Shown one piece after another: positions 1 through 8,144 of a stretch of 64,000 bases of DNA. Where the stretch lies: NCBI RefSeq assembly GCF_002205795.1, contig NZ_NIUY01000002.1, positions 496,001-560,000 of the forward strand, given 5' to 3'. Both the position numbers and the translations under genes were made by a program. Position 1 is the stretch's first letter. Each line of letters starts with the position of its first letter. Under the pieces are notes generated by a model, which was not told the DNA's origin, did no database searches, and was given only the letters and a program-made list of their open reading frames with translations. Source of the DNA: Chryseobacterium sp. VAUSW3. GTDB taxonomy: Bacteria; Bacteroidota; Bacteroidia; Flavobacteriales; Weeksellaceae.

Positions 1-633
1 TATTACAAGAAAATGGATAATTTAATCCCATATTATTTGGATAATGTGAGAATCCGTTATTCCGGTGAAAACAATGCAGAAGGATATGCTTATGGAGTCG
101 ATACCCGTTTGTTTGGTGAATTTGTTCCGGGTGTGGATTCCTGGATTTCTGCAAGTTACGCCCGGGTTTACGAAAATATTGAGGGAAAAGGAAATATCCC
201 AAGACCTACAGATCCACGGTTCAGGTTTTCGATGTTTTATCAGGATTATATGCCGAAATTCCCATCAATGCGGGTAAATCTAACTTTAACTTATGCCAAC
301 GGACTACCTTCAGGAACACCAATTTCTTTAGATGAAAACGGAAAGCCTGATTTCGAAGCTCCCTACAGGTACCAAAGGACTTTACCTTCTTATAAAAGAG
401 TTGACATCGGTTTATCTAAAGTTTTCATTGATCAAAATGACAATAAAGTTAACTCGGGATTCTGGAGCAATTTCAATGAACTGGTTTTAGGTGTTCAGAT
501 TTTCAATGCATTCAATATCAGCAATACGGTTGCAAACCAGTGGGTGAATGATGTTTCTACAGGTTACAACTATCCGGTTCCGGTAAGGTTGACAGGCAGA
601 TTCTTCAACGTAAAACTTGAATTTAAGCTTTAA
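1..633 (+). CDS. TonB-dependent receptor, C-terminal part (5' end outside window)
   Basis: The frame is open from base 1, so the gene begins upstream; 210 codons remain and the ATG at 13 is internal. The visible part is rich in alternating polar and aromatic residues, as in outer-membrane beta strands. It has the hairpin-and-strand pattern 'LGVQIFNAFNISNTV' near the end, which is typical of the last strands of Bacteroidota TonB-dependent receptors. It finishes with a short strand, NVKLEFKL. The plug and TonB box would lie outside the window, so the substrate cannot be judged. A strong hairpin follows 20 bp after the stop. Family assignment is fairly sure; it could also be another large porin-like barrel. 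Confidence 0.75.
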   Translation, partial: YYKKMDNLIPYYLDNVRIRYSGENNAEGYAYGVDTRLFGEFVPGVDSWISASYARVYENIEGKGNIPRPTDPRFRFSMFYQDYMPKFPSMRVNLTLTYANGLPSGTPISLDENGKPDFEAPYRYQRTLPSYKRVDIGLSKVFIDQNDNKVNSGFWSNFNELVLGVQIFNAFNISNTVANQWVNDVSTGYNYPVPVRLTGRFFNVKLEFKL

Positions 634-652
634 AAAAGAATTTTAAAACATA

Positions 653-685
653 AAAATCCCGAGACTGAAACAGTTTCGGGATTTT
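653..685. terminator. Bidirectional intrinsic terminator
   Basis: A 15-bp stem (arms 653-667 and 671-685, one G-T pair) closes on an AAA loop, with A-rich and T-rich flanks on both sides. It sits between the converging receptor gene (+) and the GNAT-nitrilase gene (-) and can serve both. Confidence 0.85.
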
Positions 686-689
686 ATTT

Positions 690-2207
690 TTATTCTGTAT
701 CACTGTTATAATTCACCGTGGCGTACAAATCCAATCTGCGGTCTGTCATTGTCCGCACAGCGCCATAATGATGCAGTTCTTTCAGTAGATTCAGATCTAC
801 ATCTACAATCAGTGTGGTTTCTGTATTCGCGGTAGCTTCACCTTTAATAGCATTAGACGGAAAAGCAAAATCCGAAGGCGTAAAAACCGCCGCCTGGCCA
901 AACTGGATATCCATATTATTTACACCCGGCAAATTCCCGACACACCCGGCGATTGCAACATAGCATTCATTTTCTATAGCTCTTGCCGCCGCGCAGTGAC
1001 GAACGCGGGTGTAGGCATTTTGGGTATCGGTTAAATAAGGAACAAATAAAATTTTCATCCCCTGATCTGCTAAAATCCTTGGCAGTTCCGGAAATTCCAC
1101 ATCATAACAGATAACCAATCCCACTTTTCCACAATCGGTGTCGATGACTTTGATCTCGTTGCCGCCTTTCATCCCGTAATATTTTTTCTCATTGGGTGTG
1201 ATGTGAATTTTTCTGTGTTCATCAATTTTTCCGTCACGGTGAAGCAGGTAGCTGATGTTGTAAAGTTCACCATCTTCTACAATTGGCATACTTCCGCCAA
1301 CGATATTAATGTTGTAACCGATGGCAAATTCCGAAAGTTTTTGTTTGATTTCTTCTGTTAATTCAGCGAGTTTGAACATACTTTCACGTTCCGACAGATG
1401 ATTGAAAGGAGCAAGTAAAGGTGTGTTGAAAAGTTCCGGGAACATGATGAAATCCGATTTATAATCTGCCATCACATTCACGAAAAACTCTACCTGCTCA
1501 AAAAACGCATCCAGATTTTTAAAATGCCTCATCTGCCACTGAACCAAACCCAGACGAATGACAGAATCCTGCATTGTATTGGGCTTTTTGCTGTAATAAA
1601 TGTTGTTCCACTGAAGTAACACCGCGTTTTGTTCAGAATGCTGATCTTCCGGTAAATAGTTTTTGAGAATTCTTACCGGCAGAAAATTATTGGCGAGTTG
1701 AAAACTTAACACCGGATCATAAATTTCTTTATTTCTTACTTTCTGGATATAGGCTCTTGGCGAAAGTTCCGAACTGTACAGGTGATAATTCGGGATTCTG
1801 CCGCCAACCATTATCGATTTTAAGTTGAGGGTTTCGCAAAGTTCTTTTCTTACATCATAAAGTCTTCTGGCAAGCCGAAGTTTTCTAAATTCGGGATCTA
1901 CAAAAACTTCAATTCCGTACAAAACATTTCCGGTTTCCGAATGGGTGTTAAAGGTGTAATTTCCTGTGATTTCTTTGTATGTATGATCGTCGCCGTACAG
2001 CTCGTACTGTACGATGAGTGATAGTGCAACCGCCGCAATTTTGCCATCCACAGTAATGCAAATCTGTCCGTCACGGAAAATCCGGATCAGCTTTTGGATG
2101 CTTTTTTTAGACCAAATGTTTTCCGACATTGCCGGATAGGCTTTCTGCATGGTTTCTTTAAGCTCATCATAATCTTCAATGGCCAGTTTTCTGATGTCTA
2201 TCTGCAT
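690..2207 (-). CDS. Bifunctional GNAT acetyltransferase / carbon-nitrogen hydrolase
   Basis: A two-domain protein of 505 residues. Residues 1-165 look like a GNAT N-acetyltransferase, with the acetyl-CoA loop region around 'DPEFRKLRLARRLY' (104-117). Residues 215-490 are a nitrilase-superfamily amidase with the catalytic triad visible as E258 (FPELF), K333 (HRKIHITP) and C367 (VICYDVEFPE). The fused arrangement is known as a family in many bacteria; its substrate is not established. The gene is the last of a leftward operon, 33 bp behind anmK, which hints at cell-wall or amide recycling only by association. The start is supported by full GNAT coverage. Confidence 0.85.
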   Translation of the reverse strand: MQIDIRKLAIEDYDELKETMQKAYPAMSENIWSKKSIQKLIRIFRDGQICITVDGKIAAVALSLIVQYELYGDDHTYKEITGNYTFNTHSETGNVLYGIEVFVDPEFRKLRLARRLYDVRKELCETLNLKSIMVGGRIPNYHLYSSELSPRAYIQKVRNKEIYDPVLSFQLANNFLPVRILKNYLPEDQHSEQNAVLLQWNNIYYSKKPNTMQDSVIRLGLVQWQMRHFKNLDAFFEQVEFFVNVMADYKSDFIMFPELFNTPLLAPFNHLSERESMFKLAELTEEIKQKLSEFAIGYNINIVGGSMPIVEDGELYNISYLLHRDGKIDEHRKIHITPNEKKYYGMKGGNEIKVIDTDCGKVGLVICYDVEFPELPRILADQGMKILFVPYLTDTQNAYTRVRHCAAARAIENECYVAIAGCVGNLPGVNNMDIQFGQAAVFTPSDFAFPSNAIKGEATANTETTLIVDVDLNLLKELHHYGAVRTMTDRRLDLYATVNYNSDTE

Positions 2208-2240
2208 ATATTTTATGTTTTTTGAATTAAAATTTTCTGA

Positions 2241-3287
2241 TCAAACAATTAGTCCGGACGAATGGTCGGCAGTGCTTCCCGTTGCAGAGCAAAGTACATT
2301 GATTTCGTTATTCATCCTCAAAACTCCCATGAATGCGAAAATAAGCGCTTCTTTGAAATCGATGAGTTCAGGTGCAGGGATTTTTATTTCCGTTGATGAT
2401 TTGGTTTTAATACGCTCAATTAAATAAGTGTTGTAGGTACCGCCACCTGTAAACAAAACGTTTTTAAACTGATATTGATTAAAAACCTGAGCAATTTGCC
2501 CGGATGCATGTTCGGTGAATGTTGCCAGAATATTCTCCGGCGTTTCATTTTCCAGCAAAGGAATGATGTTTTTGTTTACCCATTCGATTCCTAAAGATTT
2601 GGGATGTTTCGCTGAGTAAAATTCAAGCGAATTTAATGAAGCTAAAATCTTTTCGTTCACCTGACCGTTTCTTGCAATATTTCCGTTTTCATCGTAATTT
2701 TTCCCGAGAACGGTGGCGTATTTGTTGAGAACAATATTTACCGGGCAAATATCAAAGGCGATTCTTTTTCCTTCTTGTTTGGTAGAAATATTCGAAAATC
2801 CGCCAATATTAAGGCAAGCGTCGAATTCAGAAAAAAGCAGTTCATCACCAATCGGTACGAGCGGCGCGCCGTTACCTCCCATAAGCACATCCTGGCTACG
2901 GAAATCGTACACAGTTGGAATATTATTTAAAATCTTAATTGCCCTTCCATCACCAATCTGTAAAGTAAATTTGCGTTGTGGCTGATGGAAAACTGTGTGA
3001 CCGTGAGATGCAATTAAATCGATTTCCGTTAATGAATTTTTGGAGATAAATTCCTTTACTTTTTGACCAAGATAGAAGCCATAATCAGCATTCAGGGCTA
3101 ATAATTCATCAGGTTTTAAGTGAATTGCACTGTTGAGTTTTTCTGCCCAATCAGAAGGATAGGGTAGTGTCTCGGCATGAAGAATACTGTAGTTCCATTC
3201 GGAATTAAGGTGCTGAAATTTGGCAAAACAAATATCAAGTCCATCGAGGCTTGTTCCCGACATTAACCCGATTGTGTGAAAGGTCAT
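2241..3287 (-). CDS. anmK: Anhydro-N-acetylmuramic acid kinase
   Basis: Phosphorylates and opens 1,6-anhydro-MurNAc released during peptidoglycan turnover, giving MurNAc-6-phosphate in the cytoplasm. The N-terminus carries the family signature GLMSGTSLDG (residues 7-16). Further matches are 'ASHGHTVFHQP', 'DFRSQDVLMGGNGAPLVPI' and the C-terminal 'VLFTGGGTYN', all typical of AnmK. At 348 residues it is somewhat shorter than the E. coli protein, as expected for Bacteroidota. It lies 29 bp behind lptC in an apparent four-gene operon. Confidence 0.95.
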   Translation of the reverse strand: MTFHTIGLMSGTSLDGLDICFAKFQHLNSEWNYSILHAETLPYPSDWAEKLNSAIHLKPDELLALNADYGFYLGQKVKEFISKNSLTEIDLIASHGHTVFHQPQRKFTLQIGDGRAIKILNNIPTVYDFRSQDVLMGGNGAPLVPIGDELLFSEFDACLNIGGFSNISTKQEGKRIAFDICPVNIVLNKYATVLGKNYDENGNIARNGQVNEKILASLNSLEFYSAKHPKSLGIEWVNKNIIPLLENETPENILATFTEHASGQIAQVFNQYQFKNVLFTGGGTYNTYLIERIKTKSSTEIKIPAPELIDFKEALIFAFMGVLRMNNEINVLCSATGSTADHSSGLIV

Positions 3288-3316
3288 AAGAAAAGATTTT
3301 TTCGAATTTACGAAAA

Positions 3317-3907
3317 TTATCTTCCTTTTTCGGGGATTTTTTTTGCGTTAATGTTGCCGGAATTGTTGTAGAAGGTATATTCGGAGAAATCGTCCTTAGC
3401 TTTCATACCGTTTGCGCCTACAAGTGTGGAGCCATCTTTATCGGTAACATATACTGTATCCGAAGTATAAATCAGTCTTTTATTCTGATCCCAAAATACC
3501 GACTGCATTGCGAACATCTGATTTTCGTTCGTAGTTATTCTTACATTTCCTTTGGCCTCGTAAAACTTCTTTTTTTCATTGAATTTGGCAAAATTCGCTT
3601 TTATTTTTCCGGGCTCTTTCGGTTTTTTCTTGTCGTAAAAAAGAATATTGATTCCTTTTCTTGCTACAATATAGGGCGAGTCAATAAATTCGAATTTCTC
3701 GATAAGTGGTGCGGTAGCACGTAATTTGATCATTCCCGAATCACGCTGCACAATATTGGCGTTGTTGATGATCTGCGAAGGGAAGTTGGTATTGTTGTTT
3801 TTATTAATCGCCGTTAAATCTTCATCACATGAAATTAAACCAAAAAATATAGCACAACCCAGTAGGGCGGCTATATTTTTATAGAATATTTTAAGAAGAA
3901 AATTCAT
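3317..3907 (-). CDS. lptC: LPS export component LptC, lipoprotein form
   Basis: LptC forms part of the Lpt bridge that carries lipopolysaccharide from the inner to the outer membrane. The 196-residue protein starts with a lipoprotein signal ending in FFGLISC (C27). The body shows the beta-jellyroll pattern of LptC, with the recognisable segments 'MIKLRATAPLIEKFE', 'YEAKGNVRITTNENQMFA' and 'LIYTSDTVYVTDKDG'. E. coli LptC has a membrane anchor rather than a lipobox, so the lipobox is a lineage trait. It begins 3 bp after the preceding outer-membrane protein gene, so the two are surely co-transcribed. Confidence 0.85.
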   Translation of the reverse strand: MNFLLKIFYKNIAALLGCAIFFGLISCDEDLTAINKNNNTNFPSQIINNANIVQRDSGMIKLRATAPLIEKFEFIDSPYIVARKGINILFYDKKKPKEPGKIKANFAKFNEKKKFYEAKGNVRITTNENQMFAMQSVFWDQNKRLIYTSDTVYVTDKDGSTLVGANGMKAKDDFSEYTFYNNSGNINAKKIPEKGR

Positions 3908-3910
3908 TTC

Positions 3911-5185
3911 TTAATCATAAAGACGTTTATTAAACCATTTATCGGCGAAATTTAGTCCGATTCTCAGGTTTACAAAATTCTGGCGAATCATATTATTTTC
4001 CAGCGTTCCTCTTTTTCCGATTTCCAAACCAAGGTCGATACCACTCATTCTGGCTGCGCTCCGGTTTTCGAAAGGCAAACTAACACCTCCTGTTATAGCA
4101 AACTGATTGATATTGGTTCCGTTGAATGATAGATTTCCTTTTTCGTAATAAGCTCCGTAACGGTAAGTTACTCTCGAGAAATAATTTCTGAAGTTATTGA
4201 AGTTTGGCAGATACCAACCTCCGGCTGCAATTCTGTAAGAATTTTGGTTCGTGAAAGGCTGTCCTAAAAACTGAATCGTTTCGCCCTTTTTATAGTCAAC
4301 CTGCGTTCCAACAAACCATTTCGCATCGCGGCCGTAACCGGCACCGAACGAAAATTCCATTGGAATAAGGTTTTTATCTGTACTGAAATCCTCGTCAATA
4401 ATGCTAATATTTTCTTTTTGATTTCCTGTACTGTAATAATAGGTGCTGTTGGTATAATTGGTTTCCATTTCACCGGTGTTCCCGAAGGTGTAAGTTGCCC
4501 CTAACGTAAGTTTTCTGTCGGTACCAAATTTTTTCTGATACGCAGATCCCAGTGTGAAATTGAAGGTTTTAATCTTATTTTTGGTTTCGTACCCATTGAT
4601 CAACTCCGCGTTGGAATAGGTGAGTTCATTAATATCATATAAGTTTCCGAAGTAGAAATTTGTTCTGAATCCTAAACCAAGTTCGGGAGAAATCTGATAA
4701 GATAATGCGGCCTGAACCGTACTTAATGTACCCTCACCACGGAAGATATTTGCCCTTTTTACCTCATTCTCCAAATCTTCCTGAATGAGGACAGAATATT
4801 TTTTGGAACTGTAAGGCTGGTAACCCATTCCAAATTTTACTTTTGGCGATAAAGGGAAAGCAATAGCAATATTAGAGAGATAAGAAGAATGTTTGGTAAC
4901 ATTCGAATTGTCGTAATCGGATTTGAAAAAATTATTTTCGTTGGTTCCCTCAACTTTTATGGTGGTAAGTTCTAAATTTTTATTTGCACCAGGATTGGCA
5001 AAATTAAAATTATTATTGAAATCCCAGATATAAGCAGTAGAAATGCCACCCATCGCATTCACATCAGTGGTGTTATCGTATTTCACATCCCCGATTCCGA
5101 AGGCAGCGTAAGGAGAATTACCAATCGTTTGAGCATTCAGGAAAAATCCTGCTGCTGCGAGTGGTAATACAAAAAATCTTTTCAT
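3911..5185 (-). CDS. Outer-membrane beta-barrel protein upstream of lptC
   Basis: The 424 residues begin with a signal peptide ending around FFLNAQ (residue 19) and continue as repeated amphipathic strands with many Tyr, Phe and Asn. The start of the mature protein, 'IGNSPYAAFGIGD', and the strand 'FPLSPKVKFGMGYQPYSS' resemble FadL/PorV-like transport barrels of flavobacteria. I cannot name a substrate. It is the first gene of the operon with lptC, anmK and the GNAT-nitrilase, so a role in envelope biogenesis is plausible by context only. Confidence 0.7.
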   Translation of the reverse strand: MKRFFVLPLAAAGFFLNAQTIGNSPYAAFGIGDVKYDNTTDVNAMGGISTAYIWDFNNNFNFANPGANKNLELTTIKVEGTNENNFFKSDYDNSNVTKHSSYLSNIAIAFPLSPKVKFGMGYQPYSSKKYSVLIQEDLENEVKRANIFRGEGTLSTVQAALSYQISPELGLGFRTNFYFGNLYDINELTYSNAELINGYETKNKIKTFNFTLGSAYQKKFGTDRKLTLGATYTFGNTGEMETNYTNSTYYYSTGNQKENISIIDEDFSTDKNLIPMEFSFGAGYGRDAKWFVGTQVDYKKGETIQFLGQPFTNQNSYRIAAGGWYLPNFNNFRNYFSRVTYRYGAYYEKGNLSFNGTNINQFAITGGVSLPFENRSAARMSGIDLGLEIGKRGTLENNMIRQNFVNLRIGLNFADKWFNKRLYD

Positions 5186-5398
5186 TCTCTATTTTTAAAA
5201 ATAATGCGCAAATATCTTAAATAATACTGAATTGAGGAAATTTACTTTGGTTAAAGTTTGTTAAGGGGTACTACTGGCAACGAAACAGAAATTCAGTTCA
5301 TTGAAATATTTGGTGAAGAACCTCATTACGGTAAAAATATTTCTTCAAGACCAATGTTTTAATACAGCCCGGCAGTCGGGATGTGAATCAAAATTTTT

Positions 5399-5406
5399 TA
5401 TCTTTG
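5399..5406 (+). promoter_or_regulatory. -7 promoter box (TATCTTTG) of the holB-like gene
   Basis: Exact match to the Bacteroidota -7 consensus TAnnTTTG, ending only 4 bases before the ATG at 5411. Transcription would start at or next to the start codon, giving a leaderless or almost leaderless mRNA. Confidence 0.65.
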
Positions 5407-5410
5407 AAAA

Positions 5411-6529
5411 ATGAATTGGGAACAGATCGTAGGCCAGGAAAACCTTAAAAAACTCCTGAGAGACAGCATTGCAAGCAACAGGGTAAGTCATGCTCAGCTT
5501 TTCATCGGCAAAGAAGGATACGGAACTTTGCCACTTGCAATGGCTTTTGCAAAGGAAATTTTCAGAAAAGAAAACGAACACTCATCCTCCAAGGTAGAAC
5601 ATCTTAATCATTTGGATTTACATTTCAGTTTTCCTGTGTTTAAAGAAAAAAGCAGCGGACTTTCCGATAATTTCCTTGAAAGTTTCAGGGAAATGATTCT
5701 TGCCAATCCTTACTCAAACAATGAAGACTGGACGAAAATTCTGGAGTCCGAGAACAAGCAACTGACTATTTATGCAGATGAAGTTGATGAACTGAACAAA
5801 AAATTCGCGCTGAAAAGTTTTGAAGGCGGAAGCAAAATCCTTATCGTTTGGCAGGCAGATAAGATGAATGTTTCTGCAGCCAACAAATTCCTGAAGTTTC
5901 TGGAAGAACCACCAAAAGACACGTTGATTATTTTAACGGCCGAAAACATCGATTTTATTTTACCCACAATTCTATCGAGAACCCAGTTGGTTGAAATTCC
6001 CAGAATTGAAGATCCGGACATCGAGAATTTCCTGAAAAACAATTACAAAATTGAAGAGGAAAAGTTGAAAGAAACAGTGTTTCAGGCTCAGGGAGACTGG
6101 AACATTGCGCAGAAAATTCTTCTTTCAGAAAATGGTGATACCGAATTCGAAGAGCTTTTCGTAATGTGGGTCAGGGAGGCATTTCAGGTGAAAAAGAAAC
6201 CTGAGTTTTTGAAAAACATCGTTTTTTGGGGACGTAATATTGCAGGCTGGAACCGCGAAAAGCAGAAAAGTTTTCTGGATTACTGTTCCGAAATGTTTCG
6301 CCTCGCCCTTCTTCAGAATTATGGAAACGAAACTTTGGTTTACAAAAAAATAGATTCCGGAGGTTTTAAATGGGATAGTTTTTCCCGATTTATTCACGGT
6401 GCCAATATTGAAGCGATTCTCACCGAAATTTCTGAGGCAGATTATCATCTGGAACGTAATGCCAACTCTAAACTGGTCTGGACGGATTTAGGGATAAAAC
6501 TTTCGCGATATATCCACAAAACTCCTTAG
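5411..6529 (+). CDS. holB: DNA polymerase III delta' subunit (HolB-like clamp-loader protein)
   Basis: A 372-residue clamp-loader subunit. It opens with 'WEQIVGQENLKKLL' and then 'HAQLFIGKEGYGTLPLAMAFA', a degenerate P-loop that has lost the Lys of GxGK, as expected for the non-ATP-binding delta' subunit. Further family marks are 'NKFLKFLEEPPKDT' and the SRC-like motif LSRTQLVEIP. No zinc cysteines are seen between these regions, unlike E. coli HolB, which is usual in this phylum. The -7 box lies only 4 bases upstream. The gene stands alone on the plus strand between two leftward operons. Confidence 0.85.
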   Translation: MNWEQIVGQENLKKLLRDSIASNRVSHAQLFIGKEGYGTLPLAMAFAKEIFRKENEHSSSKVEHLNHLDLHFSFPVFKEKSSGLSDNFLESFREMILANPYSNNEDWTKILESENKQLTIYADEVDELNKKFALKSFEGGSKILIVWQADKMNVSAANKFLKFLEEPPKDTLIILTAENIDFILPTILSRTQLVEIPRIEDPDIENFLKNNYKIEEEKLKETVFQAQGDWNIAQKILLSENGDTEFEELFVMWVREAFQVKKKPEFLKNIVFWGRNIAGWNREKQKSFLDYCSEMFRLALLQNYGNETLVYKKIDSGGFKWDSFSRFIHGANIEAILTEISEADYHLERNANSKLVWTDLGIKLSRYIHKTP

Positions 6530-6561
6530 TACTACATTTAAAATTCGGAAATATGTAATGA

Positions 6562-6590
6562 ATAAAGCAGAGTAAATTTCTCTGCTTTAT
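6562..6590. terminator. Hairpin between converging holB-like gene and curli operon
   Basis: Perfect 11-bp arms (6562-6572 and 6580-6590) with a 7-base loop. There is no long T run on either side, so efficiency is uncertain, but its place between convergent genes fits a shared terminator. Confidence 0.6.
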
Positions 6591-6638
6591 CAAAAAAACA
6601 CATTGAGAAATAATAAAATTCTCATCCAAATAAAAACA

Positions 6639-8132
6639 TCATTCCCAGTCCGGCATTTCTGCATTTGTGAATAAAGTGGTTCTCGTATTATCCTGTAAAG
6701 TAATTTTTAAAACATTTTTCACAGATATACCGTCATTCGAAGTGTTTGTGAAAATTACCTCGGCATCGTTAGGAGAAAATCGTGGATCCAAATCATTGCT
6801 GCCATCGGGTTTTTCGCTTTGCTCAGAAATATCGAGTATTGTATCGGTCTGCATATTATAAATAAAAAGGTGGGTATTGAGCTGTCTGTAATTATCATCC
6901 TGATGTCCGGAAACATCGTAAGTGTAAAGTAAAAGGTTACCGTCTACTGAAAAGTTTAGGCCACCCGCTGCACCAGGAACGTTTTCGAGAATTGTTTTAA
7001 TTGTATTTCCAAGCAAATCAATTATAAAGATTTTTACATTATAGCCGTTGGGATCATTTGTTTTTAAGGCAATTTTACTTCCGTCATAACTCCATTCACA
7101 TTCGGTAATAAAACTTCCGTCTGGTGTGGTGTAAACCAGTTCCAGCCCGCTGCCATCTTTATTTATTCTGTAAAGTTTAGAAAAACTAGGGTACACAAAT
7201 TCTTTTCCATTAGTCCTCCAGGAATAATCGAGTTCAGTATTGCTAAATCCAGCTACCGGAATTGTAGTTACTTTAAAAACTTCCGATCCATCAGGCTTCG
7301 TCGTGAATATATGGGTGTTTCCACCTTCAGTACGTAAAAAAGAAATAAGGCCCGCATTGTTATTTTTTCGAGGCCGCCAACTATTGAATGCAGCATCGGT
7401 TAAGTTATAGTTTGCGCCGTTATCGTCACTGGAAATAATGATAAGATTTCCGTTCTCTTTCCTTACAAAATGATATCTGTTTTGCGGCACCTTGTTGGTT
7501 GTAAATTTAAATACAGCACTATACACATCACTATGGATTCCATCATTCACGGCGACCTGCCAAAAATAACTTACACCATATTTCAGATCTTTAAGTGTGT
7601 ACGTTGTTTCCTTCAAATCATTTATTTCAATTACATTAGTATTTAAATTATTCTTTACGATCAGTTTGTACTTCAGAACATCCAGCGAATCCGGATCTGT
7701 TGATTTCCAAGATAACTGAACGGTAAGAGGCTGATCCTGGGCGTTATCTGAAGGACTCAAAAGTTCAGGAACCGAAGGAGCTGTATTTAATGATTCATCA
7801 TCATCCATTTCGAATGCCAGGGTTACAAGCTGACCGCTGTTCTTAAGATTCGCAGACTGAAAATTGTTGAGATATCCCGAAATCTCTGCTTTCACCGAAT
7901 AATCACCGATAGGTACGTCTGTAATTTCAAAACTCCCATCTGCTCCCGTAAAAACAGTATTTGTAGATGGGGAAGTAGTAATTTTTGCGTTTTTTAAAGG
8001 ATCGTTGGTTCCTCTTCGAACTACTTTACCTTTAATGGTGCCGGTCTGTACCTGATCTACTATTTCTTCTTTGCATGAAAACAAAGTGAGTGACAATAAA
8101 CTGATGAGTACAAATGTATATAACGCTTTCAT
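6639..8132 (-). CDS. Curli-operon lipoprotein: regulatory-like, Fn3-like and beta-propeller domains
   Basis: A 497-residue lipoprotein (signal ending LTLFSC, C20). Residues 30-105 match a carboxypeptidase-regulatory-like beta-sandwich ('GTIKGKVVRRGTNDPLKNAKI'). Residues 115-212 resemble a fibronectin type III domain ('TAPSVPELLSPSDNAQDQ', 'YFWQVAVNDG'). From about 220 to the end there are TolB/WD40-like propeller repeats ('EWSYDGSKIALKTN', 'DPRFSPNDAEVIFTN'). It starts 12 bp after csgG and is the last gene of the curli operon. It probably sits in the outer membrane and may anchor, sense or help assemble the fibre; that role is inferred from position alone. Confidence 0.75.
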   Translation of the reverse strand: MKALYTFVLISLLSLTLFSCKEEIVDQVQTGTIKGKVVRRGTNDPLKNAKITTSPSTNTVFTGADGSFEITDVPIGDYSVKAEISGYLNNFQSANLKNSGQLVTLAFEMDDDESLNTAPSVPELLSPSDNAQDQPLTVQLSWKSTDPDSLDVLKYKLIVKNNLNTNVIEINDLKETTYTLKDLKYGVSYFWQVAVNDGIHSDVYSAVFKFTTNKVPQNRYHFVRKENGNLIIISSDDNGANYNLTDAAFNSWRPRKNNNAGLISFLRTEGGNTHIFTTKPDGSEVFKVTTIPVAGFSNTELDYSWRTNGKEFVYPSFSKLYRINKDGSGLELVYTTPDGSFITECEWSYDGSKIALKTNDPNGYNVKIFIIDLLGNTIKTILENVPGAAGGLNFSVDGNLLLYTYDVSGHQDDNYRQLNTHLFIYNMQTDTILDISEQSEKPDGSNDLDPRFSPNDAEVIFTNTSNDGISVKNVLKITLQDNTRTTLFTNAEMPDWE

Positions 8133-8144
8133 AATTTATTAGTT

